Shown piece after piece: positions 21,656-32,813 of a DNA stretch of 64,000 nucleotides. The position numbers and the translations under genes were made by a program. This DNA is from Aplidium turbinatum (lineage: Eukaryota > Chordata > Ascidiacea > Aplousobranchia > Polyclinidae), in NCBI GenBank assembly GCA_918807975.1, contig OU964923.1:28439235-28503234 (forward strand). Reading direction: 5' to 3'. The notes below the pieces were generated by a model that saw only the letters and a list, made by a program, of their open reading frames with translations, searched no databases and was not told the DNA's origin. Position 1 is the stretch's first letter; each line of letters starts with the position of its first letter.

Positions 21656-24600
21656 ATGTCAGAAACACGGCCATCCTGTTTAGTTCTCTGCAGCAGTCAC
21701 AAAGAAGGTACCATATAAATGTGTGAAGTGTTGATTACAATCTAACTGATACTGTTTGTTATTTCATTAGGTTATTATTATTGCAATTTTGTCTACGGTA
21801 CCGTACTTTTTGCTTCCAAGCTATGAGATAGCAGGTTTCAATTTTGTTTTTTGTAAAAACTGGTTTAAGTGTATGTAATACGTAACAATTTTGGGAGCTG
21901 GTTTTCAAACCTCTGTCCTAATGAAAATATCATGATGTCATAAACAGGAATCGACCAGGACACATGGGTTGAAGTACCGTACATAGGCCTACCGTATGTG
22001 AACAATAAAGCAAAGGTTCACTCTTAAGCACTCACTCTATCTTCACTCTATATGTTTCATCGATTCCTGTCTATGATGTCTTGGTATTTTTTAACCAGGG
22101 CGGAGACTTGTAGGCTACACCAGCTCCCAATTTTGCTTGTAAATTTCAGTTTTTACAATGTCACAAAAGTTTAAGCTAAAATATTCAACTTTCATGAACA
22201 ATATATGACATTGTTACAATCTGGGTTTTTTTTTGCTGAGACTTTTCGGTCATTTATCTGAAATGACTTGAAAAAATTCGGTCACTTTTTATTTATTTCG
22301 GTCGTTTTTTCTGCTGAAAATATTTCCTTTTCAAATATACTTGAACCATAATTGCCACTTCCTGATTAGCTACAACATTAAGTTTCGCTGAGAAACGTTG
22401 TCGTGTTTTATCTGAGAAGAGGATTGACTATCTATTTTTTCAGACATTTTGACCGAATTAACTAGGCTATATATTTTTCGGACATTTTGCTAAAAAATTG
22501 GTCAATGACCGATAAATGACCGAAAAAAAAACCCATGTTACAATCCATAGAAGTGGGGAAATAAGAAATAAGAATATTACAACTGAGCTATCCGTCCCGA
22601 TAGCTCAGTTGGTTAGCGCGTCACTTCTGGAACAAAGCAGCTTCAAGATCAAGCGGTGCTGGTTTGACTCTCGGGGTGTGCGCTTGAGCAACGCACGTTA
22701 AGGACTGCTCTCCATTCAGTGGAATCTAATGGATGGAATAGTTTCCAGGCAACAAGACTTCAACACTCGGAAACTTCACTCTGTCAATCTCGGTGACCTG
22801 GCCTGCGTCAGTGATTCAAAGCCTCTACAGTCTACAAGTATGCGAAACTGCCAGGATTAAGCTCTACAAGAAGCTTTCCCAGTCCGAGAATAAAGATTCA
22901 ATCAATCAAAGTATGCTAAAGATACAATATATATACCAAAACCACCATTGACTAGGTACAATAATCAAAATCTATAATACAATAATGGAGGATTATAAAA
23001 GTGCAAAAAACAATAATTTGTAAAAACAGTAAATCTGTATCTATATACTCAGGGTTTGATCTTAGCACTGGTCCTCTGGCCAATGTCTAGCGCAAGTTCC
23101 CCGCGGACCAGTATGAATCGTTTTGCACTGGTCCGACTGTCCAGTGCGAAAATATCATCGTATTATGTCGTTTGATCGTTTAGAGTGCGTGGTTCTCGTT
23201 TGCGCTTCTCTTCAAACAACAAAACACGTGATCCGTGCGTGTTAAGCCGTAAGATAAAGGCAATCGCAATATCACGTGTTAAATCGTAAAAAAAAGCAAT
23301 TGCAACATCACGTGACGGTGTTAAATCGTAAGAAAAAGGGTAATCGCAACAACATGTGAGCTCTGGTAGCCTAGTACAGTGCTCTCAAGAGATTTAATGC
23401 ATAAAAATGTTAAGATTGTGCTAGAGAGCATGTGAGTGATGAGGCATCAAATCAACTTAATACAAGGCCAGACAAACACACATCGGATTCCGATTATAAC
23501 CCCGTGATCGTCGCGTCATCAGATTCCGATTATGGCCCATCATCGGATTCAGAAATTGAAAAAGAGCCGCAAGTAGATTGAAGACTTAACGTAGATTGAA
23601 TGTCTTGCCTAGATAAACTGTTGTTACTGTTATTGGCATTGCATATTTCCATGTTATTGCCACCATTCATTATTGTCGTTTTAAGGTGGTTTTCCCTGGG
23701 TTGGCCTCGTGCTTCCCACGACAATCTTGTTTTATCAGTAAACAGGACGGACCAGTGCGATCTCGTGCGGACCAGTGCAAATGGTTATTGGTTAGCCACT
23801 GGTCCGGTTGGCCAGTGCGAAAAAAAGTTAAAGTTGAACCCTGATACTTGATTATTTTTATTAGAGGTTGATCGCACATAATCATCTTTTTTGGCCTGTT
23901 TTCAATCTGGTTTTTTGCTTTGCGCAACAAACAATATTTATGATTTGCCTTGTTTTAATGGAATACTCATGAGATTGTTCAAACTTGACATTTAGGCTAA
24001 CTTAATAGCATTTTCCATTTGTTTACAAGTGTCAAGTTAGGCGGATTCTATTTTACCTGTTGAACCATTTCATGTCTACATAGTTCTCATGATGAAGTTG
24101 TGTTTGAAAGAGTTTAATGTAATATTTATATGCATTTGCAGGTGTTTGCATTCAGTCATTCATTCATGCTTTTACTCTTACCAACTCTGCATTCACATTA
24201 GCCATAGCAACTCCACAGGTATATGGAAATAAATACGGAATCGGTTAAGTGCATACTACTTAAACATATCAATTATTCTATTGTATCAAAATATGAAATC
24301 CCAAACTAAATTCTATCTAATGTTAAGTAAAACTATCGATTCAACATATCCCACTTACAGGAATATGTGAGATAAGTGTATCAGCATTTGCTTTCGTTTG
24401 CATATATAGTTCATTCATTTAGTTGTATCATTGTCTTTGCTCAAAAACATTTAGACAAAGACAATGAGTCACGTGGCAAATGTCTACTAGTAGGTGAAAG
24501 GAGAATATCCTTTTTTTTCGCATAACTGTCTGCCACCTGCAAAAGCAAAGTGAAGAAAATAAGGTTACCAGACAGATGAATGCCTTTAAAAGAAAATCAA

Positions 24601-27600
24601 GTTACTATATAATCCTGTATTGTGATCCTATGCGAAAGACATTGTGCCACAAAAACCTAACCTTCCTACAGCTAGACTTCGTTACGGTGAAAGAACAGAC
24701 AAAGGAAATAATCACACTGTAACAGATCTAAAAATAGCACATTTGAACGAAGACACAGCCGGTCAAAGTTTGTTTTGTGACATTACAGCGATCATTAAAG
24801 ATAAAAGAAGTTCGATTGCCGCAGTTTTGGGGAAAATGTTTTGATTATACAGCCGATCACTGGCAATGCACTATGTTTTGTAACAAAGCCCTAATAACCT
24901 TACTAGATGTTTAATTAGACTTTCAAACACTTGTAGGCTTGACCACACAGTTGTGAAGCCTAATGCGACTCAGTTAGCACATGCAGATTCCCAACAATTT
25001 TCTTTAACAAATTGGCTGAATATATCAATCAAATAATCGTATCAAAACGTCTGGCAAATGGCTAATCAATACGATTCACCGATTTTGTCTGTTTCATCAA
25101 CAAAAAATGTTAAATGCTGATTATTTAATGAATGCAAATCGCTTGGAAAATTGTAAATTGTGTTTTTGTTGTACATACCGTATCCACTATTCAGGCTTAT
25201 GCCCAGTGGGTAAGGAGTGGTGTGCATCTGATCTTTTTTTTTCATTCTCTGACCATGATTTTAGATTTTTGTAATTTAATAAATGGTTATACTAAGCTGT
25301 ATATATATATACAATAATACACACAATCACACATGTTGCGTATTATATTACTAATTAATTTAAGTTTTGTGCATTTATAGGAGAACTGCGTTTACTGTAT
25401 GGTAAATATTTATGACAAATTTTTTCAGGGCATTCCAATTGACTTTGTGAATGTTGATGACACAACTAGACGATGGGTGTCAGAGTTTCGTACGAAAAGC
25501 TATGCATCTCCTTTAAAACTAGAATCTGTTGATCCATCTAGATTTTCCTGCTTGTTAATCCCCAGTTCTCCTGGTTCCTTATATGACTTAGCAAAGCATG
25601 ATTCTGTGATGCATATTCTACGTTCATTTGCAAAAGATCAAAGTAAGCAAAGGTTGTTGAATCTTGTGACTGTTTATTATGTGTAATGTGTATACTCTGA
25701 TGTACTGCAGCTGGTGATTTTAATTGTCGGTTTATAGTCATGATCCCTTTTTTTGGTTTCTTTATCTTCATTGTTATCTTCGCAGTTATATTGCGGTTTG
25801 CAGAAGTATCAGCTTTTCTGGATACACAATACACTAAGGCTTTGACCTTTGTCCGGTGCCATAATTTTACAAAGCTAACAGGCGGCATAAGTAGTATATA
25901 CAATTGTACATTCGTCTTTCATATGTGTTGCATAAAAATTAGTGTATGCATACTTTCTATATGGTTTTGATTGGTCCGAACGTTCCAATACACTACTCAA
26001 AACATATTTTTTTATGATTGTTAGCGGTTGCTATTATCTGCCAAGAGCAGAAGCGGAAACAATGTAAAATTTGGAAAAGCTGCGTGGTTTACGTCCTACA
26101 TGTTAACATAACAACGAGCAGTAGCATGCAAAGATTACACGTGTATACTGTATATACTGTAATGTGTGAAAAAGATTAACAAAGCTTCCTAAATTATCAT
26201 TGAAATTGTAAATAAGGTGTTTTGCATTCTTTTGTAATGCTGTAACAAAATATTATTTTTTTTAAATAGAAATGATGTCTTTTTTCTTGCATTAATTCCA
26301 TACATAATATGCAAAGGTACAATTGTACAGCTATGCCGTTTGTTAAAGGTGTAAAAACAGCTTCACCTCCCCAATGTGGCAACGTGTACAGCTTGTTTCT
26401 GAAGTTTGGCCTACGCAACCTATCTCAAAAATGTCAAGAAATTTCAAGTCAATGCTGCTTCCAGCAAAAACGTTATCACAATTTAAAAACGCAAAAGTTA
26501 CAATAGTACCTATACTGCTGGACAGAGGTTAAAGTGTCTGCTCAAAGACATAGCAACAGAAACCAGACAAGGAAATTGGAGAACTTCCAGTTTGGATCTT
26601 AATGCATTCTCATTATTATATTACATTACAACCCAGAAACTTTTACCAACTTTCAAATCTTTGGTTACTTAGATACATATGTCATTGTGCCAATTGTAGA
26701 TTTCAAAAGTATAGAAATTACCGGATACTTTGTTTTGCAGAACCGATGTGTGCAATTGGTTTTGGAGCCATAGCACTCACAGCAGGCAGGCTTGAAAACA
26801 AAGGGTGGTGTTTCAAAGGTTACAGTTTAACTGGGCCCTCTGTGCATGAAATGATGCAACGGAAAGATTTCGGATCTTTACCGATTATTTTTGAAGACTT
26901 TGCTAAGGACAACTTAGCATCTTACACAGGTGAATGTTCCGCTTGTTTGTTTGTACTTCTTGTATTGGGTTCAATGTTTTCAAAATACATATCTCATGTG
27001 TGATTGGTGTGAATTTGTGTAAAATCTATGTCACTAAAAAGTAATGTTTGATGTGGTATGGTACCTGCACTGTCCAATGCGGTAAACGGTAGCAATGTAT
27101 CTCCATGGAATGTAACCGCCTGTTTTTGTACAACGTCCACTCCCTATTCAGTGGCGTACGCAGGAGTAGCGATAATTTTTGTTTAAGGTACCGTAATAAA
27201 TTGCATTCGATATTTGGGAATTGAAGTAATGCTACAACTTAGTCAAAGGGTATTAGATGGAGAGGGAATGCCGGAGGAGTGGAAGCATAGTATTGTTGTT
27301 CCACTGTTCAAGAGAAAAGGGGATGTGAGAAGTTGCAGTGCATATAGAGGTGTAAAACTACTAGAGCATGGAATGAAAATTGTGGAGCGAATACTAGAAA
27401 AGAGGTCGAGAACATTGGTGAAATTAAATGATATGCAGTTTAGATTTATGCCAGGAAAAGGTACAGTGGATGCTCTGTTTATATTGGGAAGAATGCAGGA
27501 GGAATACCGAGAGAAGCAGAGAAAACTATATATGTGTTTTGTCGACTTAGAAAAGGCATTTGACAGAGTACCAAGGAAAGTGATGGAATGGGCAATGAGG

Positions 27601-29594
27601 AAAAGAGGTATACCGGAGGTATTAGTGAGAGCTGTGATGTCTATGTATGAGGATGCAAGAACAAAAGTGAGAGTTGGATCAAATTATTCAAACGAGTTTT
27701 CTGTGAAGGTTGGTGTACACCAGGGATCAGTTTTGTCACCTCTGATATTTGCTATTGTGGTTGACGTTGTAACTGAAGGAGTGAGAGAGGGCTTATTGAG
27801 TGAAATTTTGTATGCAGACGACCTGGTCTTGACAAGTAATAGTATGGAGGGAATGGAGAGAAAGTTTGAGAAATGGAAAGAAGCATTTGAAACCAAGGGT
27901 ATGAAGGTGAATCTTGAAAAAACAAAAGTGATGGTGAGTGGAGCAGAAGGAACAGTTGGTGAGAGCAAAGTAGATCCCTGTGGAATATGTGGCAAGAGAG
28001 TGATGAGAAATTCAATTCAATGCAAGGAATGTGAAAAGTGGGTACATGCAAGATGTGCTAATGTCAAGAGAGCCGCAACAAGATTGGCGAAGTGTTTTGT
28101 TTGTGGGAAATGCAGTAAAGGAAGGAATGAAGTGGAAGGCCATGATGATGAGTTCTGCCATGGCATCGAAACAGTGACAGACTTCTGTTATCTGGGTGAT
28201 CGGATAAATGGAAGTGGTGGATGTGAAGCAGCGGTGACAACAAGGGCAAGATTGGGCTGGGCAAAGTTCAGGGAATGTGGGGAAATGTTGTATGGCAGAA
28301 AATTTTCACTAAGGATGAAAGGAAAAGTATATCGGAGCTGTGTGCGGCCTGCAATGCTATATGGTAGCGAGACATGGGTATTGAGAGAGAGTGAACTGGC
28401 AATCCTGAGAAGAACGGAAAGGTCAATGGTGAGAGCAATGTGTGGGGTGAAAACGAGAAGGGAAAAAAGGACTGAAGAATTGTTGGATATGCTAGAGATG
28501 AGAGAGACCATAGACCAACTGGCAAGGGCAAATGGAGTAAGATGGTATGGACATGTGATAAGGAGGGAGGAAGGAAGTTTTCTTAGAAAGGCACTAGATC
28601 TAAAGGTGGATGGGAAGAGGAAACGCGGTCGTCCAAGAAGAACGTGGAAACAACAAGTGAAGGATGAGTTTAAAAAAGTCGGACTGAAGGAGGAAGATGC
28701 AAGGGACAGGGTGAAATGGAGAAAGGGATTAAAACAATTGCTGCGCGGAAACAATCGGCCACCCCCACTAGTGGGGAACAAACCGACGATGGATTATGAT
28801 GATGATGATTTAAACTTTCACAGAGGTTCGATTTTTACTTTAATCTTAAGACATTGTCTGTTAATACAGTGAAAGTTTATATTTCACCAACAGATAGCTT
28901 CGGCTACCTTAAACCTTGGTCAGACTACAAAGTAGCATTAGGCAACTTTTGATAAAAAGTGTCAAGTTACATCGAACCCTCCTCTCCCAGTAAGAAAATC
29001 CTGCGATACACCACTGAACGTACTCTCAATACGCCTGGTTCTTTGGGTTAAGTAAGCTCACTACGTTGTCTATGTAAAACATTATATTATGCGAATTCAA
29101 GTCAAGAGGGTTATATCACATTTTTTTGTTTTCAATACAAAATCTATCAAAACGAGTAAACTAGTTGCTGCAAACCAAAAAATTATCGTCAATGCAAGCT
29201 GAGTATAGTAGTCTAATCTTGCACAATATGACTTACTGGTTATTATTAGCAAATGAGCGTTTTTTCAATTCGTTTCGATGCGAAAAAGATTTTGACTACT
29301 CCCTTGACAAAATGTTGCACACGCCATTGTCCCTATTTCCCTCTATAACTGCGCCGAGACTACGTGAAAGACCATGGCTACGCTGTGAATAGTATATCAA
29401 AACCTACCAAGCGTCCGCGCTTTAAAGTTAAAACCCAACTACATGACTCTGGTTTTAATGATTTGATTTTATTTGCAGCCAGCGATCCTCACAGCGTGCA
29501 CGTGGTCATAGACAGAAATCTAATCACAGGACAAAATACCCAATCAACTTTAACAGCAGTTCAAAATCTTATTTTAGCATCTAATGCAAGGTAG
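21656..29594 (+). CDS. GATD1: GATD1 (DJ-1/PfpI-like, class-I glutamine-amidotransferase-like domain protein 1), five exons
   Basis: Exons: 21656-21707, 24142-24218, 25429-25642, 26741-26929 and 29479-29594. All are GT-AG with matching phases, giving 215 aa (human about 220). Exon 1 encodes MSETRPSCLVLCSSHKE; exon 2 IQSFIHAFTLTNSAFTLAIA; exon 3 FVNVDDTTRRWVSEFRTKSY and the LLIPSSPGSLYDLAK strand-turn of the DJ-1 fold; exon 4 KPMCAIGFGAIALTAG and YSLTGPSVHEMM; exon 5 VHVVIDRNLITGQNTQST. The protein belongs to a little-studied branch of the DJ-1/PfpI superfamily; its biochemical role is not settled. Aligned on the nucleophile elbow, the usual Cys position appears to be Gly here (AIGFG). Introns carry a SINE, MITE, hAT and a 1.6-kb LINE. 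Confidence 0.93.
22222..22535. mobile_element. MITE with 10-bp target duplication (Mutator-like?)
   Basis: A 314-bp element with ends TGGGTTTTTTTT and its complement, both followed inward by CGGTCATTTATC. It is flanked by exact 10-bp direct repeats TGTTACAATC (22212-22221 and 22536-22545). Duplications of 9-11 bp point to Mutator-like elements, but no transposase is present. It lies in GATD1 intron 1. Confidence 0.6.
22591..22915 (+). mobile_element. tRNA-derived SINE with (CAAT)n-type tail
   Basis: The head reads CCCGATAGCTCAGTTGGTTAG (A box) and GGTTTGACTCTCGGGG (B box plus acceptor complement). A ~190-bp unrelated body follows, then CCAGTCCGAGAATAAAG and a short AATCAATC tail. The long middle and body rule out an ordinary tRNA gene. 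A second tail of this family lies at 47415-47480. In GATD1 intron 1. Confidence 0.75.
23050..23843. mobile_element. hAT-like non-autonomous element with GGACCAGTGC subterminal repeats
   Basis: The ends CAGGGTTTGATCTT and the complement of CAGGGTTCAACTTT are flanked by ATACT on both sides (23045-23049 and 23844-23848). Many copies of CACTGGTCC / GGACCAGTGC occur near both ends, as transposase-binding subterminal repeats do. Inside, 23223-23355 has about three diverged direct repeats of a 36-48 bp unit containing ACGTG and GTTAAATCGTAA. No transposase. In GATD1 intron 1. Confidence 0.6.
27196..28809 (+). mobile_element. RTE-like LINE, 5' truncated, in GATD1 intron 4
   Basis: Starts within the reverse-transcriptase domain and ends in a GAT trinucleotide run (28795-28808), the usual 3' end of RTE-like LINEs. 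It has one long open frame and no endonuclease domain. It is in the same orientation as the host gene, within intron 26930-29478. The start is approximate; no target duplication was found. Confidence 0.85.
27214..28872 (+). CDS. LINE reverse transcriptase with PHD-type zinc finger
   Basis: 552 residues, no stop. Blocks in order: VVPLFKRKGD and YRGVKLLEHGMK (about 29-55), MCFVDLEKAFDRVP (107-120), GVHQGSVLSPLIF (167-179), catalytic YADD (200-203), NLEKTKVMVSG. Then a Cys4-His-Cys3 finger at about 256-298 (C256, C259, C270, C273, H278, C281, C295, C298), followed by YLGDRI, the thumb-like ARLGWAKFRE, LYGSETW, RWYGHVIRR and RKRGRPRRTW. The last residues run through the GAT tail and are not real protein. 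It would prime reverse transcription at target DNA. The intact frame suggests a recent insertion. Confidence 0.88.
   Translation: MGIEVMLQLSQRVLDGEGMPEEWKHSIVVPLFKRKGDVRSCSAYRGVKLLEHGMKIVERILEKRSRTLVKLNDMQFRFMPGKGTVDALFILGRMQEEYREKQRKLYMCFVDLEKAFDRVPRKVMEWAMRKRGIPEVLVRAVMSMYEDARTKVRVGSNYSNEFSVKVGVHQGSVLSPLIFAIVVDVVTEGVREGLLSEILYADDLVLTSNSMEGMERKFEKWKEAFETKGMKVNLEKTKVMVSGAEGTVGESKVDPCGICGKRVMRNSIQCKECEKWVHARCANVKRAATRLAKCFVCGKCSKGRNEVEGHDDEFCHGIETVTDFCYLGDRINGSGGCEAAVTTRARLGWAKFRECGEMLYGRKFSLRMKGKVYRSCVRPAMLYGSETWVLRESELAILRRTERSMVRAMCGVKTRREKRTEELLDMLEMRETIDQLARANGVRWYGHVIRREEGSFLRKALDLKVDGKRKRGRPRRTWKQQVKDEFKKVGLKEEDARDRVKWRKGLKQLLRGNNRPPPLVGNKPTMDYDDDDLNFHRGSIFTLILRHCLLIQ
28868..29162 (+). 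repeat. dispersed repeat, copy 1 of a pair
   Basis: Shares TTTATATTTCACCAACAGAT, AACCTTGGTCAGAC, CACTGAACGTAC and GTAAAACATTAT, in the same order and orientation, with 32814-33297. It starts directly after the LINE and lies in GATD1 intron 4. No coding capacity or end structure identified. Confidence 0.6.
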
Positions 29595-29756
29595 CCAATG
29601 TTGTCCTGGTGTGTGTGCCACTGTGCCAACACCCTTATATTCTCATCATCTTGCAATTTTTTTTTCAAATATCATGTGTCTTTGCGTTCACTTTGCGTTT
29701 CATAAGTCACATTGTGAATTTCCGCTTTCTATTATATTTGCGTATTTGTAAGTACA

Positions 29757-29822
29757 ACCATAGAGAAACAAAACAAAGCGACCTTAGCGGGTTTAGCATG
29801 TTGTATTACACAGAGATATAAC
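29757..29822 (+). repeat. inverted repeat, left arm
   Basis: 66 bp (ACCATAGAGAAAC ... GAGATATAAC), about 85-90% matched in inverted orientation by 30597-30662. Together they bracket a LINE tail and a hammerhead-like hairpin. Confidence 0.7.
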
Positions 29823-29832
29823 ATAATTTGCA

Positions 29833-30490
29833 GTGGGCTCTGGCAGCCTCGAAACGTCTTCCTGAACCAACAATTTGCCTGTACTGCAATGATAACAAAA
29901 TTGAACAGGTTCAAACATTCAATTATTTGGGCTCAATACTGAATCCAAGCACCCGATGTGAAGAGAAATTAGACGACGCATTGCATTATCAAAGTCAAGT
30001 TTCAACACCGTGGCAAAAATCTTTAAAGATTGAAAGCTCTCCAAAACCTTAAAAATTCGTTTGTTAAAATGCTTTGTTTGGTCAATTTTGATGTACGGAT
30101 GTGAAACCTGGACAATAACGGCAAAAACCCGAAAAAAGCTTGAAGCTGCAGAAATGTGGTTTTACCGAAGAATTTTTAAAATTCCATGGACAGCTTTTCG
30201 AACCAACAGAGCAGTTCTCCAACAGATGGGCCAGGAGCAGAAGATAATGAGATCTATAGAAATGCGGCAGCTGAAGTTCTTGGGTCACATCATAAGGAAA
30301 GGCGAACTTGAAGATTTATCTTTAAGTGGAAAAATACTAGGAAAACGGTCAAGAGGAGCTCAAAGATTCACATTTTTGCACAATTTTCAACCACATATCA
30401 AAAACCCTACTAAAATTTGGCAAGACGCACGAGATCGATCAAACTGGAACATCATTGTACATCGAGGGCTGTATCAGCCATGATACCTAC
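29833..30490 (+). mobile_element. LINE 3' fragment of a further family
   Basis: Plus-strand translation in two frames: VQTFNYLGSILNPSTRCEEK, then from about 30050 IRLLKCFVWSILMYGCETW, MWFYRRIFKIPWTAFRTN, RQLKFLGHIIRKGELEDL and DARDRSNWNIIV. These are the C-terminal motifs of non-LTR reverse transcriptases without the polymerase core. It is 5' truncated, with at least one frameshift and stop near 30050. Confidence 0.75.
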
Positions 30491-30527
30491 AGAGAGAGAG
30501 ATAACATAATTTTAAAAAACTCAAATG

Positions 30528-30556
30528 TTTTCAACACGTACGTGTGTCCTCATCAG
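30528..30556 (-). ncRNA. hammerhead-like hairpin, Penelope-type end
   Basis: The minus strand reads CTGATGAG, a short stem GACAC / GTGTT, then GAAAA, the same layout as the motif at 7929-7958 in the intact Penelope. It is probably a terminal piece of another Penelope-like element. Core boxes are present; other stems were not verified. Confidence 0.45.
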
Positions 30557-30596
30557 TACGTGTCGAAAACGTCTACGTTGATTTTTTCTTAAATAC

Positions 30597-30662
30597 GTTA
30601 TATCTCTGTGAAATACAACATGTTAAACCCGCTAAGGTTGCTTTGCTTTGTTTGTCTATGGT
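30597..30662 (-). repeat. inverted repeat, right arm
   Basis: The partner of 29757-29822 on the other strand. Just outside the pair, the 13-bp sequence TTTGTAAGTACAA occurs as a direct repeat at 29745-29757 and 30690-30702. Confidence 0.7.
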
Positions 30663-30702
30663 TCAACAAAGCAAACTCTCTACCAAAGTTTTGTAAGTAC
30701 AA

Positions 30703-32813
30703 GTTCTACAAACAATCATTGTTGGTGAAATCTCGCTGTCTTCTAGAATCTAGTTACCGGTATATGACGTAGTAGAGGCCAGTCACTAAATTAGAAGACC
30801 TTAACTTTTTATGCTCCTGAACTTTGAACTGTCATTTTCATTTTCCCAAAGTGTCTGACAAAAACTTTAAAATGCATGTAGCCTACTGGCCCTGCGGTTT
30901 TTCAAAACGATTTTTACACATAAAATTTAATTCGAAAAGATATCAGGATGAACAGTTTGGTATGAAACAAAAGATTTGTAAACAATTTTGTTTCGGAGAG
31001 TCCTGCTGCTGACGTGAAAGAGTTTGAAAGAATTTTCGCTTTGTCATCTTCGTGATGTACGGTAAAACAGAAAGAGAAAGCATGGTTAATAATGAAAAAA
31101 AATAGAGCATTTGGTAGAGAAATTTCGGAAATGATTAATTCTTCGAAAAACGTGGTGCTGTATCTCTTTGCACTCTGGGTTTCCATTACTGCCATATTTT
31201 GACGTTGAAGTGGGCTTCGTTTTGAGTTTACAACAAATTTGCTTGGGTTTTAATGCGAAGTGAAGCGATTTTCTCCACTAACAAACCTGTTTCGAAAGGA
31301 AAGCAAGACAAAGAATTTCGTTTCGAGATAGGTTTCCTGGACAGTTTGTAGCAAAAGTTGTTTGTTTCAGAGAAAAGTCACAAAAAATTTTGCCTGTTAA
31401 CGAACGAAATATTTTGTTGTACACAATTTTATTGTACAGACTTATTTTAATAATCCGACAACATAATGAAGGGATGTTTAATTGTTTATAATTCTGCTTG
31501 TATGATCATTTCTTGAAATATGAAGCTGTTGATCCCTTTTTCTCGCTTTTGTTAATCTCCCCTCTTATGTGACTCCAATTATAACGTTGTTGCCAATAAG
31601 TATGACAGTTCTGACCTCCTGTGGCGCCATGTCGTATTTGAAAAGCCTAAATTTTTAATAAATGGAATTCATTAGATTTGTCTTTGTTTGTTTTTGTTTA
31701 ATTATCACATTTTTAGCAATATCGCAGAATTCTTATCTTTTGTGTGAATACACCAATCAGTCATTTCTGTTTATTGCATCTTTATAACCCCGAGAAATAT
31801 TTTGTTCGACTAATTCGGCATTTGATATATGCGTTTAAGTATTTTTGAATGCAGTGCGCGTGAGATTCCAAAAAAACATCGAGCGATTTACGAATTAAAG
31901 AGACGAAGCTTAGGTGGAGCTTAGATTTAAGCAAAAAAACATGTGTTTCTTTGATCAATTTTATGCGGCATTCATACATGTAACACTTTCGCTGCTAACA
32001 GTAGTTAGCGATATGCAGTTTTGTTGTTTAATTTATCGATAGCCTAGGCTCATGTAGTGTCGAATGTTTCTTATCCTACTTCGTTTCGTCCAGAGTGGTT
32101 TACACCTCAGATCTAATATGAACATCGGAGAAGTATTTTACAAGTGTAGATAGAACGATCTATTTCAGCCTAGTAATCCTGCTGGTTCGCTGTGGTAATA
32201 GCAGTTTGTCACGAAGTTAGGAAGTGTGTTTCGGAAGCTCGCGAAGAACCGCTATTCTATTACCACAGACCGCAGTGGACCCGCAGCATTACCCTACGCT
32301 GAAACGGATCGTTCCATCTACACTTGTGAAATAAGTAACGATCATGTTGCTAAAAGCAAAACTGAATCTTTCACATTGGATCAGCGGTTCCCAACCGGGA
32401 GTCCGCAGAACGTTTTTAGGTGGCCCATAAAATGTTTCGAGTTTGCAGCATCATTGATATAGGCTAGCCTATCACAACATTTAAAACTTGTTTGTGGTTT
32501 ATTTGTGCACTATAGCCTACGATGATTTTCGCCCTGGAGCGTTGTTTGAAATTTCAAAAGACATTGCATAAGATTTCGTTTCCTAACTAAAAAAAATCAT
32601 AGCCTACAATAATTTAGAATTAAAACTTTTTATAAGTTAAGGGCTTAAGGCTATCTATTGTTCAACTTAATTCTTTTGAGGCAGCAGATTGTTGATCAAT
32701 GCTTATCTTAAAAATGCAAATGTTGGTCAACAGTCTATCGACACTCACAATTTTGCCATGACTAATTACAGCAAAATATTGATTAAAAATGGTGAAAATT
32801 GTACGCAAAGACC
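30703..32813. other. non-coding stretch, nothing recognised
   Basis: Only short frames with no family motif. No inverted repeat ends, tRNA-like heads or exons of neighbouring genes could be defended here. Confidence 0.45.

Noticed and set aside
22591-22680. A tRNA gene with a long variable region or intron
   Set aside because: The insert between the boxes is too long and irregular, and a SINE body with repeat tail follows; a second tail copy exists at 47415.
27214-28872. A host PHD-finger protein
   Set aside because: The finger is embedded in a reverse transcriptase frame and followed by LINE C-terminal motifs and a GAT tail.
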